Assembly: GCF_001429285.1 (NCBI RefSeq)
Contig: NZ_LMJJ01000043.1
Span: 439-64,438 of the forward strand
DNA length: 64,000 bases
Direction of reading: 5' to 3'
Source: Ensifer sp. Root278
Lineage (GTDB): Bacteria; Pseudomonadota; Alphaproteobacteria; Rhizobiales; Rhizobiaceae
This document shows positions 9,286-18,055 of the stretch, in pieces. Numbering within the stretch: position 1 is the stretch's first letter; each line of letters opens with the position of its first letter. The notes under the pieces were generated by a model. That model ran no database searches. It was not told the origin of the DNA and saw only the letters and a program-made list of their open reading frames with translations. The position numbers were made by a program, and so were the translations under genes.

Positions 9286-9615
9286 AGAATGTCCAGTTAT
9301 CAGCCCTAACCAGATGCGACGACCTTTCTAAGTCGCGGAGGGGCAGCACCGGCTAGTTCTGTTCGATCGTGCCGCTGCAGCCGTCGTAAAGCTACCGGCA
9401 AACCCAGTGCGCAAGAAGTACTATCATCGCGCCCCCGTATTCCCGGCGCTAGGCTCGGCGAGGAGAGAACTCCTGCATCGTACAAAAGCGTAATTCTCAT
9501 ATTGACGTGAAGGTCGAATTGACATATTAGTCAAGTCGAAGGTCAAATTTGATCATGCGTAGGCCTTCTCATCGTCAAACCCTTACAACCTCGAACCTTT
9601 CGAGCGGAGGCTTTC
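9286..9615. other. TetR / membrane-operon intergenic region
   Basis: About 330 bases without a gene. It carries the 9519-9534 inverted repeat and further TTGAC/GTCAA half-sites between 9500 and 9550, then a strong Shine-Dalgarno (GGAGG) for the gene at 9616. No other coding signal was seen. Confidence 0.4.
9519..9534. promoter_or_regulatory. Inverted repeat with TAGTCAA half-site
   Basis: TTGAC-ATATTA-GTCAA lies about 80 bases before the small membrane operon. It shares the AGTCA half-site seen at the other TetR-linked palindromes of this window. Confidence 0.4.
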
Positions 9616-9816
9616 ATGCGCCCGTCGTCCGGTCAGTTTCTTTGTGTCTGTGTTGCTAGCCTTTATCTCTCTGGCAGTTGCGAAGTCCTCGGACTCGCAG
9701 TCGCGACCATGCTGACGCTGGTCTCCTATATCGCCGTCAACCAATTTCGGGAGACGGACGAGCCGGCGATAGATCCGCGTGCACTCGCGGCGCCTGCTGC
9801 CGTACGGCTGCACTGA
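9616..9816 (+). CDS. Small membrane protein, unknown
   Basis: 66 residues, ATG preceded by GGAGG at the ideal distance. One hydrophobic span covers about residues 18-42 (ending TLVSYIAVNQF), followed by a short polar tail. It ends 12 bases before the PycTM-like gene, so the two are probably co-translated. No family was recognised; an accessory or leader role is possible. The ORF is short, but Shine-Dalgarno and spacing support it. Confidence 0.55.
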   Translation: MRPSSGQFLCVCVASLYLSGSCEVLGLAVATMLTLVSYIAVNQFRETDEPAIDPRALAAPAAVRLH

Positions 9817-9828
9817 GGCGGAACAGCC

Positions 9829-10422
9829 ATGCCGGAGACCCCAGCCTCGCTCCTTGAGCGCTCTCTTCGATCGGATACCCCGATGTACGTCTCGCCGAGT
9901 GAGAACAAGCAGGATTATGTAGACAGGATGCTCCTTGCCGCGTTGCAGGAAACGCAAGTGACGGCGCGCTCCTATGACACCAAGGCGCAGATCGTTGGCG
10001 CCGGCTACATCCTGGCACTCAATCTGGTGCTGCATTTCGGCGATCTCCTGCCGACGCGTGCACCGCTTGGCCCGCTGTTCTTCGCCGTGGTCTGGGGCGT
10101 TGTCATCCTGCCGATCCTGCAGTTCGGGCAAGTGCTCTATCCGAGCCGAACCCGCGCAGAAAAGGACCTGCTCGGGAAAACGTCCGCTGCTTCCGATCAG
10201 CGCGTCTACTATGTCGAACCCGACACATTTGCCGATCTCAAAGACTTCGTCCGAGAGGCGCTGAGATCCGACTGGACCTCGGTGCTCGGCGCCGAGCTGC
10301 TCAAGACGTCTCGCGTCAGGATCATCAAACAGGTGCGCTTCCGGCGGGGCCTTATGATGGCCGTCGTGTCTTTCATCGTGCTCGGAGGCGAGCAGTTTAT
10401 TCGAAGTCTCGCCATCCCCTGA
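9829..10422 (+). CDS. Pycsar TM-effector-like membrane protein (DUF5706-like)
   Basis: 197 residues. Helix-rich N-terminus (1-50), then YDTKAQIVGAGYILALNLVL (TM1, about 48-72) and a second span around 80-104, a cytoplasmic stretch of about 70 residues and a C-terminal span (about 176-194). The DTKA motif at the entry to a TM hairpin and the third span near the end match Pycsar membrane effectors (PycTM), which open the inner membrane on sensing cCMP/cUMP. No pyrimidine cyclase gene is adjacent; the nearest cyclase is at 2816. Shine-Dalgarno GAGGCGG. The family call is by pattern only. Confidence 0.5.
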   Translation: MPETPASLLERSLRSDTPMYVSPSENKQDYVDRMLLAALQETQVTARSYDTKAQIVGAGYILALNLVLHFGDLLPTRAPLGPLFFAVVWGVVILPILQFGQVLYPSRTRAEKDLLGKTSAASDQRVYYVEPDTFADLKDFVREALRSDWTSVLGAELLKTSRVRIIKQVRFRRGLMMAVVSFIVLGGEQFIRSLAIP

Positions 10423-10538
10423 TAAGGAACATTCGGTAGGCGGGGACGATCCGGCCCGGTTCGAGTTCCACACCGGAAAAGATAGGAGATTCTATGCGAC
10501 TTTAGAGGTGCACAGAGATCGGCAAGATCCACCTGGGG

Positions 10539-11168
10539 CTATGAACGCGGTAACAGTCCGTTTAGGGCCAGGTCGAAATGCGCCTCGATGAAGGCAGGCC
10601 CATCAATCGGCTTTCGATCCGCAAACATCAGGCGCCACACGGCAACGTGAAGGATCGAACTGGCGACGACGTCGGGAAACTTTGACGCGGCCCCCTCGCG
10701 GAATTCTCCCGATGCCACGCCTTCATCGACGAGCGTACGGACGGCAGCGATCAACGGAGCGATGAACTCGTCATGGTGTCGGTCCACAATGTCGGGGAAG
10801 CGCGTCCCCTCGGACAATGACAAGCGCAGGAGTTCTCTTGTTTTCCGGTCGTCGGCGATCTTTTCGTATGCCAGGAGCAGAAGGGCCCGTAGCTGGTCCG
10901 CCGTCGAACCTTCGAGTGTGCCGACAGACGCCAGCAGGTCCGCGAACGGGGTCGACATATGGCGGAACATTTCCTCGAAGAGAACGTCCTTCGTCGGAAA
11001 ATAGAGATAGACGGTGCCCTTCGTCACCCCGAGGCGGGCAGCAACGTCTTCCACCCGCGTCGCCGCGTATCCCTTGACGGTAAATTCTTCGAACGCGGCC
11101 TCGAGGATCTCCTGAGGGCGCCTGGCTTTTTGTTCCGCCCGAGAGGTCTTCTTTTCGGTCTTTGTCAT
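10539..11168 (-). CDS. TetR/AcrR regulator of the RND efflux operon
   Basis: 209 residues from ATG 11168 (MTKTEKKTSRAEQKARRPQE), which has GGAAG upstream; a longer frame to 11222 is less likely. The DNA-binding signature is VEDVAARLGVTKGTVYLYFP, and the C-terminal domain (FADLLASVG to ALNGLLPRS) matches the TetR_C family found with AcrR-type repressors of pumps. It is divergent from the efflux operon, with a perfect 18-bp palindrome in between, so it very likely represses that operon and itself. Confidence 0.9.
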   Translation of the reverse strand: MTKTEKKTSRAEQKARRPQEILEAAFEEFTVKGYAATRVEDVAARLGVTKGTVYLYFPTKDVLFEEMFRHMSTPFADLLASVGTLEGSTADQLRALLLLAYEKIADDRKTRELLRLSLSEGTRFPDIVDRHHDEFIAPLIAAVRTLVDEGVASGEFREGAASKFPDVVASSILHVAVWRLMFADRKPIDGPAFIEAHFDLALNGLLPRS

Positions 11169-11303
11169 CACACTTCCATTTCCTGCTGGATTGGACCGGT
11201 TGTTCGGGTCGCCTGGTTGCAAGCAATCCTAGCAGGTTAGCCCGGGTACAGACGGTTCGCCGCTTTGGCAACTGTGATCATCCCGGCGCCTTGCTCAACT
11301 AAT

Positions 11304-11321
11304 TGACTAACTCGTTAGTCA
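11304..11321. promoter_or_regulatory. Perfect 18-bp operator of the RND operon
   Basis: TGACTAAC-TC-GTTAGTCA is a perfect 8-bp inverted repeat. It overlaps a TTGACT hexamer (11303-11308) that can serve as -35 for the efflux operon, with a weak -10 around 11324-11331. Binding here would block the promoter. Confidence 0.7.
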
Positions 11322-11371
11322 GTGATACTAGCGCACCACCCTTTTGATTGCAAACCGCTGTGGAGAAAAAC

Positions 11372-12436
11372 ATGAAGCCCTTTCGTTTGATTGGAATTGG
11401 TCTCGCCTGCGCCTATCTCGCCGCTTGCGAAGACAAAGCCGAAGTGGCCGCGCCACCACAGCAGGTTCGGGCGGTTCGCGCGTCTGCGGCCGAGTATCAA
11501 CCGGCCGCAGAGATTACCGGCGAAGTCAAGGCACGGATCCAATCCGATCTGTCCTTCCGCGTCAGCGGCAGGGTTATCGAGCGTCTCGTCGACGTTGGAT
11601 CGCATGTGGACGCCGGCGACGTCCTCGCTCGTCTCAACGATACCGAACAACGGGCCGATGTGGAGGTAGCCCGCGCTGGGCTCGAATCGGCACAGGCGAT
11701 CGTCAAGCAAAAGGCCCTGACGTTCGAACGGTATGACGCGCTATTGCGCTCACGCTCGATTGCTCAGGCGACCTTCGATCAGGCTGACAAGGAACTGCGA
11801 ACGGCACGAGCGTCACTGGATGCTGCGGAAGCGGCGTTGGCAACGGCGAAGGACGCATTGTCGCATACCGAGTTGAAGGCCGGCTCGGGAGGGATCATCA
11901 CCGCGCGCGAGATCGAAGTCGGCCAGGTGGTTTCCGCGGCGCAGCCTGCCTTCACTCTCGCCCATGACGGCCCCCGCGACGCCGTTTTCGACGTCTTCGA
12001 GGCTTTCTTTCTCGAAGGACGGCCATTGGCGCAGGTCGGTGTCGCACCGGTCGGGGATCGCGCGCTCGAAACTCAAGCGACCGTCAGGGAGATCGCTCCT
12101 TTCATCGACACGAGAACCGGAACGATCCGCATCAAGGTGGCGCTTGCGGAAGATGCGCAATGGCCGCTTGGCACGCCGGTTGTCGGTGAATTCCGTTCGC
12201 CGTCACGCAAGGGGATTGTCCTGCCCGCCGGCGCGATCGCCTCCGCGATGGGCGAGCCCGCCGTGTGGCGCATCAACCCCGTGAAGAACTCCGTCTCGCT
12301 GCAAAAGATCGCAGTCGCTAAGTACCGGCAAAGCGATCTGATCGTGGAGGGCGGGATCGCTCCGCAAGACCTGATCGTCACAGAGGGCGGAAAGTTCCTC
12401 AAGCAAGGCCAAGTGGTGGCCTGGGAGGGCAAGTAA
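11372..12436 (+). CDS. RND efflux periplasmic adaptor lipoprotein (first of two)
   Basis: 354 residues from ATG 11372 (GGAG upstream). The signal ends in lipobox LAAC, so it is lipid-anchored to the inner membrane. Membrane-fusion features in order are the barrel-sandwich start SFRVSGRVIERLVDVGSHVD, an alpha-hairpin (about 105-165), the lipoyl second half and a beta-barrel (VFDVFEAFFLEGRPLAQVG). It links the pump to an outer-membrane channel. Two bases separate it from the next adaptor, forming one operon with the pump under TetR control. Confidence 0.92.
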   Translation: MKPFRLIGIGLACAYLAACEDKAEVAAPPQQVRAVRASAAEYQPAAEITGEVKARIQSDLSFRVSGRVIERLVDVGSHVDAGDVLARLNDTEQRADVEVARAGLESAQAIVKQKALTFERYDALLRSRSIAQATFDQADKELRTARASLDAAEAALATAKDALSHTELKAGSGGIITAREIEVGQVVSAAQPAFTLAHDGPRDAVFDVFEAFFLEGRPLAQVGVAPVGDRALETQATVREIAPFIDTRTGTIRIKVALAEDAQWPLGTPVVGEFRSPSRKGIVLPAGAIASAMGEPAVWRINPVKNSVSLQKIAVAKYRQSDLIVEGGIAPQDLIVTEGGKFLKQGQVVAWEGK

Positions 12437-12437
12437 G

Positions 12438-13535
12438 ATGGTTGCTTATCGTCCCCAAGTCTCGTTTTCACTCCTGGCAGCGCTGGCGATTCTTGCCGGC
12501 TGTAGTCAGGATGCCGGCGCAGGTGAGACCGCCAGGCCGCGGCCGGTCAAGTCCGTTGCGGTGAGTGCAGCGCACGTGCAGCTAGTGCGCCTCCCCGGGA
12601 TCGTCCAGGCCAGGGTTGAGACCGATCTTGCATTCCGAACCTTGGGACGCGTCGTGTCGCGCAAGGTAAATGTTGGCGACCTCGTGCGTGCCGGCGATGT
12701 CGTGGCTGAAATCGATCCGTTTGCTCTTCAGCTTGCGGTCCGCAGCGCCGAAGCCGATCTGCGCAACGCTGAAGCGCAGTTCGAGAATGCCTTGTTGACG
12801 CAGGACCGCAAGCGGAGGCTTGCCTCGACGAGCGCCGCGAGCACCGCGGATCTGGACCTCGCCGATCAGGCGCTGAAATCGGCCTGGGCGGGCGTCGGCA
12901 AGGCAAATGCCAGCCTGGAGAAGGTACGCGAGCAGCTTGGCTATGCTGTGTTGAAGGCCGAGTTCGATGGTGTTGTGACTGCGACCTGGGTCGAAGTCGG
13001 ACAGACGGTAACTGCCGGGCAGCCTGTCCTGAAGCTTGCGCGTCTTGATCAGCGCGACGTAGTCGTCGACGTTCCCGAAACGTATCTACGATCGTTGCGT
13101 CTGGGGGACCGAGCGGACATTGCCCTCCAACTCGATGACGCGCTGCAGACCTCCGGCGTCCTGCGCGAAATTGGCCCGCAGGCGGATGCCGGTACTCGTA
13201 CTCATCGGCTGAAAATCGCCATCGATGAGGCGCCGGAGGTCTTCCGGCTGGGATCGGTAGTGACCGCGGCACCAGCCGGCGTTCGGCAAGGGGCGGCGAT
13301 CGACGTACCGGCAACGGCCGTCGTCAAGAAGGACGGCGCCGACCGTGTCTGGGTGGTTGACCCGGAGACACACACCGTCTCGCTCAAAGCCGTGCGGCTC
13401 GACGGCTCCTCCACGGACATCCGTTCTGTCCAAGTCCTCTCCGGGCTCAAGGATGGCGAAGAGATCGTCGTCGCCGGCGTGAATGAACTTGCCGAGGGGC
13501 AGAGTGTGAGAACTGAACAGGATAATCGCCCGTGA
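12438..13535 (+). CDS. RND efflux periplasmic adaptor lipoprotein (second)
   Basis: 365 residues, GGGAGG nine bases before ATG. The lipobox LAGC is followed by the same adaptor fold as its neighbour: FRTLGRVVSRKVNVGDLVRA, a coiled hairpin, and VVVDVPETYLRSLRLGDRA. It is a diverged paralogue of the preceding gene; pumps served by two different adaptors are known for Mdt/Sme-like rhizobial systems. The stop overlaps the pump start (GTGA), showing translational coupling. Confidence 0.92.
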   Translation: MVAYRPQVSFSLLAALAILAGCSQDAGAGETARPRPVKSVAVSAAHVQLVRLPGIVQARVETDLAFRTLGRVVSRKVNVGDLVRAGDVVAEIDPFALQLAVRSAEADLRNAEAQFENALLTQDRKRRLASTSAASTADLDLADQALKSAWAGVGKANASLEKVREQLGYAVLKAEFDGVVTATWVEVGQTVTAGQPVLKLARLDQRDVVVDVPETYLRSLRLGDRADIALQLDDALQTSGVLREIGPQADAGTRTHRLKIAIDEAPEVFRLGSVVTAAPAGVRQGAAIDVPATAVVKKDGADRVWVVDPETHTVSLKAVRLDGSSTDIRSVQVLSGLKDGEEIVVAGVNELAEGQSVRTEQDNRP

Positions 13536-16500
13536 ACAAATTCAATCTTTCAGACTGGGCGCTCGAGCACCGCTCGCTCGTCTGGTATTTCATGATCATC
13601 TTCGCAGTGGCGGGAGCGTTTGCCTATCTAAGCCTTGGCCGTGAAGAGGATCCATCCTTCACGATCAAGACGATGGTGATCCAGGCCCAATGGCCCGGCG
13701 CCTCTGCCCAGGAAGTGACGCAGCAGGTTACCGACCGCATCGAAAAGAAGCTGCAGGAACTCAACAATCTCGAACACACCCGCAGTATCACAACCGCCGG
13801 CCAGACGATCGTCTTCGTCGATCTGTTGCCGGATACGAATGCGCAGGATGTAAAGCCCACCTGGTCGCGGGTGCGCAACCTGATCGACGACATCAAACAC
13901 GAGTTCCCTCAGGGCGTCATCGGTCCGTTGTTCGATGACCAGTTCGGCGATGTCTACGGCAATATATTTGCCTTAACCAGCGACGGGCTAAGTCACCGGG
14001 AACTGCGGGACTTCGCGGAAGATGCCCGTACCCAGATCCTCAAGATTGCGGACGTCGGCAAGGTCGACATCGTCGGCGCGCAGGACGAGGTCATCTATCT
14101 TGAGTTCTCCACCCGCAAGATCGCGGCCCTCGGCCTTAACCGCGCCGACATTATTTCCACGCTGCAGGCGCAGAACGCCGTCACCCAGTCGGGTTTCATT
14201 CAGACGGGACCAGAACGCGTCGCATTGCGGGTCGGAGGACGCTTTATCTCCGAAGACACCTTGCGTGGGATCAACCTACGGGTAAACGACCGATTCTTCC
14301 CGCTGACAGACGTTGCCAACATCACGCGTGGCTATGTCGACCCGCCGACCTCGCTCTTCCGATTCAAGGGAAAACCGGCCATCGGGCTCGCAATTGGCAT
14401 GAAGACCGGCGGTAACCTGCTTGCCTTTGGCGAAGCGCTCGAAAAGACGATGGCCGGGATCGTTCAGGATCTTCCCGTCGGCGTCTCGGTCGAACAGGTA
14501 TCCGACCAACCGAAAGTCGTTCACGAGGCCGTGGGAGGCTTCACGAAGGCCCTGTTCGAGGCGGTGGCCATCGTGCTCGCGATCAGTTTTATCAGTCTCG
14601 GTTTCCGGGCAGGCCTGGTCGTGGCGATCGCGATCCCGTTGGTTCTCGCTATCACCTTTATGGTGATGCTCTATTCGGGCATTTCACTGCAGCGAATCTC
14701 GCTCGGTGCGCTCATTATCGCACTCGGTCTTCTCGTCGACGACGCAATGATCGCGGTCGAAATGATGGTGGCACGGCTGGAAATGGGTGACAGTCTCAGG
14801 AAGGCCGCCACCTACGTCTACACGTCCACGGCCTTTCCGATGCTGACCGGCACGCTCGTGACCGTCGCGGGCTTCATCCCGGTCGCCTTCAACAAGAGCA
14901 GCGCCGGCGAATTCACTTTCACCCTCTTCGTCGTGATCGCCGTATCGCTCGTCGTCTCCTGGATCGTTGCCGTCCTGTTCACGCCTCTCATCGGCGTTAC
15001 CTTGCTGCCGAAGACTATGAAGAAGCATGCTGAACACAAGGGCCGGTTCGCGAGGGCATTCTCGAGCATGCTGCAGTTCTGCTTGCGCTGGCGCTGGATG
15101 ACGATCCTCGCGACCGTTCTCCTCTTCGCAGGTTCGCTCGCGGGGCTGACATTGGTGCCGCAGCAGTTCTTCCCAAGCTCTGACAGGCCGGAACTGATCG
15201 TTGACTGGAACCTGCCGCAGAACAGCTCGATTGCCGAAACGAGCCGTCAAATGGCTCAGTTCGAGCGCGAGATGCTGGCCGGAAACCCTGCGGTCGATCA
15301 CTGGTCGACATATGTCGGAAGGGGCGCGCCGCGCTTCATCCTTTCCTTCGACGTGCAGCCGGCAGACGTTTCCTTCGGTCAGACCGTTATCGTCGCCAAG
15401 GAGCTCGACGCCCGCGACAAGCTGAAGCAAGAAGCGGAAGCTTACCTCCAGAAGACCTTTCCCGGCACTGACGCCTATGTGAAGCTGCTGGAAATCGGAC
15501 CGCCGGTCGGCAAGCCGATTCAGTACCGCGTGTCCGGCGAAGACCTCCAGACGGTGCGCGACCTGGCACAGAAACTGGGGTCTGTCATCGGTGCCCATCC
15601 TTCCCTCAAGAATCTCGCCTTCAACTGGAATGAACCGGCACGTGTCGTAAAGATCGACGTGCTGCAGGACAAGGCGCGGCAGCTCGGTGTCTCGTCCCAA
15701 GACATCGCGATGGCGCTCAACACCGTCGTACAAGGTGACGCCGCAACGCAGGTCCGGGACGACATCTATCTGGTCAATGTCGTCGGTCGTGCCTCGGAAA
15801 AGGAGCGCGGCTCGATCGACACGCTGCTCGACCTGCAACTGCAGAGCAGCAGCGGTCAGTCGGTTCCGCTCTCATCGGTCGCAACGTTCCGTTACGAGCT
15901 CGAACAGCCGACGATCTGGCGGCGCGACAGGGTCCCGACCATCACGATCAAGGCCGGGATCAGTGGTACGACGCAGCCGGCGACCATCGTGAAGGCGCTC
16001 GCCGACAAGGTTGCGGCGTTCGAAAAGACGCTGCCGGTTGGCTATTCCGTTGCAGTCGGCGGCGCGGTCGAAGAAAGCGCCAAGTCGCAGGGGCCAATCG
16101 CCACGGTGGCGCCGGCCATGCTCCTTATCATGGCGACCCTGCTGATGATCCAGCTCCAGAGCTTCCACAGGCTCTTCCTGGTCTTCTCGGTTGCCCCTTT
16201 GGCGCTGATTGGTGTCGTCGCGGCGCTGTTCATGAGCAATGCCCCGCTCGGCTTCGTCGCTCTTCTGGGGGTGCTCGCACTCGTTGGCATTCTCATCCGC
16301 AACTCGGTGATCCTGATCGTGGAGATCGAGGAATTGCGAGCCGCGGGAAAGTCGCCCTGGACGGCGGTGGTGGAGGCGACCGAACACCGAATGCGACCAA
16401 TTATGCTGACGGCCGCAGCCGCGACCCTGGCGCTGATCCCGATCTCGCACGAGATATTCTGGGGACCCATGGCCTATGCAATGATGGGCGGTATCGTCGT

Positions 16501-16582
16501 GGGCACGGCACTAACGCTCCTCTTCCTGCCGGCGCTCTATGTCGCCTGGTTCCGGATACCGCGTGAGATCGAGGAGGGCTGA
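13532..16582 (+). CDS. RND efflux pump inner-membrane permease (AcrB-like)
   Basis: 1016 residues starting at GTG 13532. Twelve membrane spans, with one following the N-terminus and the central group (about 335-540) containing GLLVDDAMIAVEMMVARLE, the conserved Asp pair of the proton relay. The second group ends with the MLTAAAATLALIP segment. Sequence character is that of the short HAE1-like efflux RND group, proton-driven and exporting drugs or metabolites from the periplasm. No outer-membrane factor is encoded beside it, so a TolC-like protein elsewhere must complete the channel. Confidence 0.94.
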   Translation: MNKFNLSDWALEHRSLVWYFMIIFAVAGAFAYLSLGREEDPSFTIKTMVIQAQWPGASAQEVTQQVTDRIEKKLQELNNLEHTRSITTAGQTIVFVDLLPDTNAQDVKPTWSRVRNLIDDIKHEFPQGVIGPLFDDQFGDVYGNIFALTSDGLSHRELRDFAEDARTQILKIADVGKVDIVGAQDEVIYLEFSTRKIAALGLNRADIISTLQAQNAVTQSGFIQTGPERVALRVGGRFISEDTLRGINLRVNDRFFPLTDVANITRGYVDPPTSLFRFKGKPAIGLAIGMKTGGNLLAFGEALEKTMAGIVQDLPVGVSVEQVSDQPKVVHEAVGGFTKALFEAVAIVLAISFISLGFRAGLVVAIAIPLVLAITFMVMLYSGISLQRISLGALIIALGLLVDDAMIAVEMMVARLEMGDSLRKAATYVYTSTAFPMLTGTLVTVAGFIPVAFNKSSAGEFTFTLFVVIAVSLVVSWIVAVLFTPLIGVTLLPKTMKKHAEHKGRFARAFSSMLQFCLRWRWMTILATVLLFAGSLAGLTLVPQQFFPSSDRPELIVDWNLPQNSSIAETSRQMAQFEREMLAGNPAVDHWSTYVGRGAPRFILSFDVQPADVSFGQTVIVAKELDARDKLKQEAEAYLQKTFPGTDAYVKLLEIGPPVGKPIQYRVSGEDLQTVRDLAQKLGSVIGAHPSLKNLAFNWNEPARVVKIDVLQDKARQLGVSSQDIAMALNTVVQGDAATQVRDDIYLVNVVGRASEKERGSIDTLLDLQLQSSSGQSVPLSSVATFRYELEQPTIWRRDRVPTITIKAGISGTTQPATIVKALADKVAAFEKTLPVGYSVAVGGAVEESAKSQGPIATVAPAMLLIMATLLMIQLQSFHRLFLVFSVAPLALIGVVAALFMSNAPLGFVALLGVLALVGILIRNSVILIVEIEELRAAGKSPWTAVVEATEHRMRPIMLTAAAATLALIPISHEIFWGPMAYAMMGGIVVGTALTLLFLPALYVAWFRIPREIEEG

Positions 16583-16583
16583 C

Positions 16584-17882
16584 ATGACCGGTTCAACGCC
16601 TCCCGACCGCCCGCGCAGCATTTGCGCTTTGCAATGGATCGGCCGCAAGCGGCCGATCCTCACGACACATCGAACAAAGCCTCGACAGGTGCTCCCCGCG
16701 CTAGTGATAGTGTCCGTCGTCATAACCGGCTGCGCGACCCGGGTGGAGAACGTCCTTCAGCCTCATCAGGTGGCAGCCAACGACGCCAGCCGGGTGAGCA
16801 TGCTGGTGGCAACGACGCGAAGGCCATCCGACGATCCCGGCCGCCTCTATTCGGGCGAGCGTGGAACGGCGATCTCGCTGAATAACCTCACCGTCTCCAT
16901 TCCTCCGGATCGAAACCGCAAGATCGGCGAGGTGCAGTGGCCCTCACGCGTTCCGCCGAATCCGGAAAAGGAGTTTGCAGTCCTTGAAGTCGGCAAGGTT
17001 GCGACGGAAGGGCAGGCTCTCGCATGGTTTCGCAAGAATCGGAACGCCAAGCGGCAGGTGCTCATCTTTGTTCATGGCTTTAACAACACTTATGCCGACG
17101 CCGTCTTTCGCTTCGCCCAGATCGTACACGACTCGGGCACCGATGCGGCACCTATACTCTTCGCCTGGCCATCGCGGGCTCGCGTTTTCGACTACCTCTA
17201 TGACAAGGAGAGTGCCAACTACTCGCGGCGAGCCTTGGAGGACCTGATCCTTCAGGCCACCCGAAGCCCCGATGTCGACGAAGTGACGATTCTCGCGCAT
17301 TCGATGGGGACCTGGCTCGCGGCGGAGGCACTGCGCGGTGTTGCCATGCGCGAAAAATCGATCCCGGCCAAAATCAAGAATGTCATCCTTGCATCGCCGG
17401 ACATCGACATCGATGTGTTTCGCCGGCAGTTTATCGAAATGGGACCAAAGCGGCCGCATTTTGCGATTCTGACATCCACACGTGACAAGGCGCTCGAGGT
17501 TTCGGGCTTTCTGTCGGGCGGAGTTGACCGCGTCGGAGGATCCGATCTCAGACCCTATGCCGCTGCGCTCGAGGAGTTGGGCGTGTCAGTCATCGACACA
17601 AGCGCCATTGCGTCAAACGACCCGCTTGGCCACAATGCCTTTGCTGACAGTCCCGAGATCGTGCGTCTGCTCGGCCGGCGTCTGGCCGGCCAATCGATTT
17701 CGGGCGGCGAGGAGACGTTCGCGGATCGCGTGGGAGTAGCCGCCGCCAATTTCGCCGGGTCGGCAGCCCGCGTGGCCGTTGCGGCTCCGGTATCGGTCAT
17801 CAGCGGCGATGCGCGCGAAGTCTTGAAACGCGAACTTTCTTCCTCGAGCGGGCAGATCGTGGATGGAAGGATCGCGTATTGA
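16584..17882 (+). CDS. Alpha/beta hydrolase lipoprotein (DUF900 family)
   Basis: 432 residues from ATG 16584, one base after the pump stop, with GAGGAGGGC upstream. A lipobox-like ITGCAT ends the signal (Cys about residue 50). The hydrolase core shows VLIFVHGFNNTYADAVFRFA (oxyanion region) and the nucleophile elbow TILAHSMGTWLAAEAL. DUF900 members are esterase-like proteins of unknown substrate. Being translationally linked to the efflux pump, it may act on the exported compound or the envelope, but that is inference. Confidence 0.85.
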   Translation: MTGSTPPDRPRSICALQWIGRKRPILTTHRTKPRQVLPALVIVSVVITGCATRVENVLQPHQVAANDASRVSMLVATTRRPSDDPGRLYSGERGTAISLNNLTVSIPPDRNRKIGEVQWPSRVPPNPEKEFAVLEVGKVATEGQALAWFRKNRNAKRQVLIFVHGFNNTYADAVFRFAQIVHDSGTDAAPILFAWPSRARVFDYLYDKESANYSRRALEDLILQATRSPDVDEVTILAHSMGTWLAAEALRGVAMREKSIPAKIKNVILASPDIDIDVFRRQFIEMGPKRPHFAILTSTRDKALEVSGFLSGGVDRVGGSDLRPYAAALEELGVSVIDTSAIASNDPLGHNAFADSPEIVRLLGRRLAGQSISGGEETFADRVGVAAANFAGSAARVAVAAPVSVISGDAREVLKRELSSSSGQIVDGRIAY

Positions 17883-17884
17883 CG

Positions 17885-17910
17885 ACAGGTCTGCCTGGCA
17901 GACCTGTTTT
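17885..17910 (+). terminator. Rho-independent terminator of the RND operon
   Basis: ACAGGTCTGC-CTG-GCAGACCTGT forms a perfect 10-bp stem and is followed by TTT, directly after the last gene of the operon. Confidence 0.75.
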
Positions 17911-18055
17911 CTGCCTAGCTGCCTCCATTCATGTTTGGCGCCCCTTAGCGCGCACCGTCGAGATCATCCAGTCGATCTGCGGCATAGAAGCCTGCAGAAA
18001 CTCGCTCCCAGCAGAAGGTGACGTCGATCTGCGACGCCGTTTCCGGCGGCGAGGA

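Noticed and set aside
14684-15838. A 384-codon open frame antisense to the RND pump
   Set aside because: No family-like sequence; opposite to well-conserved pump sequence.
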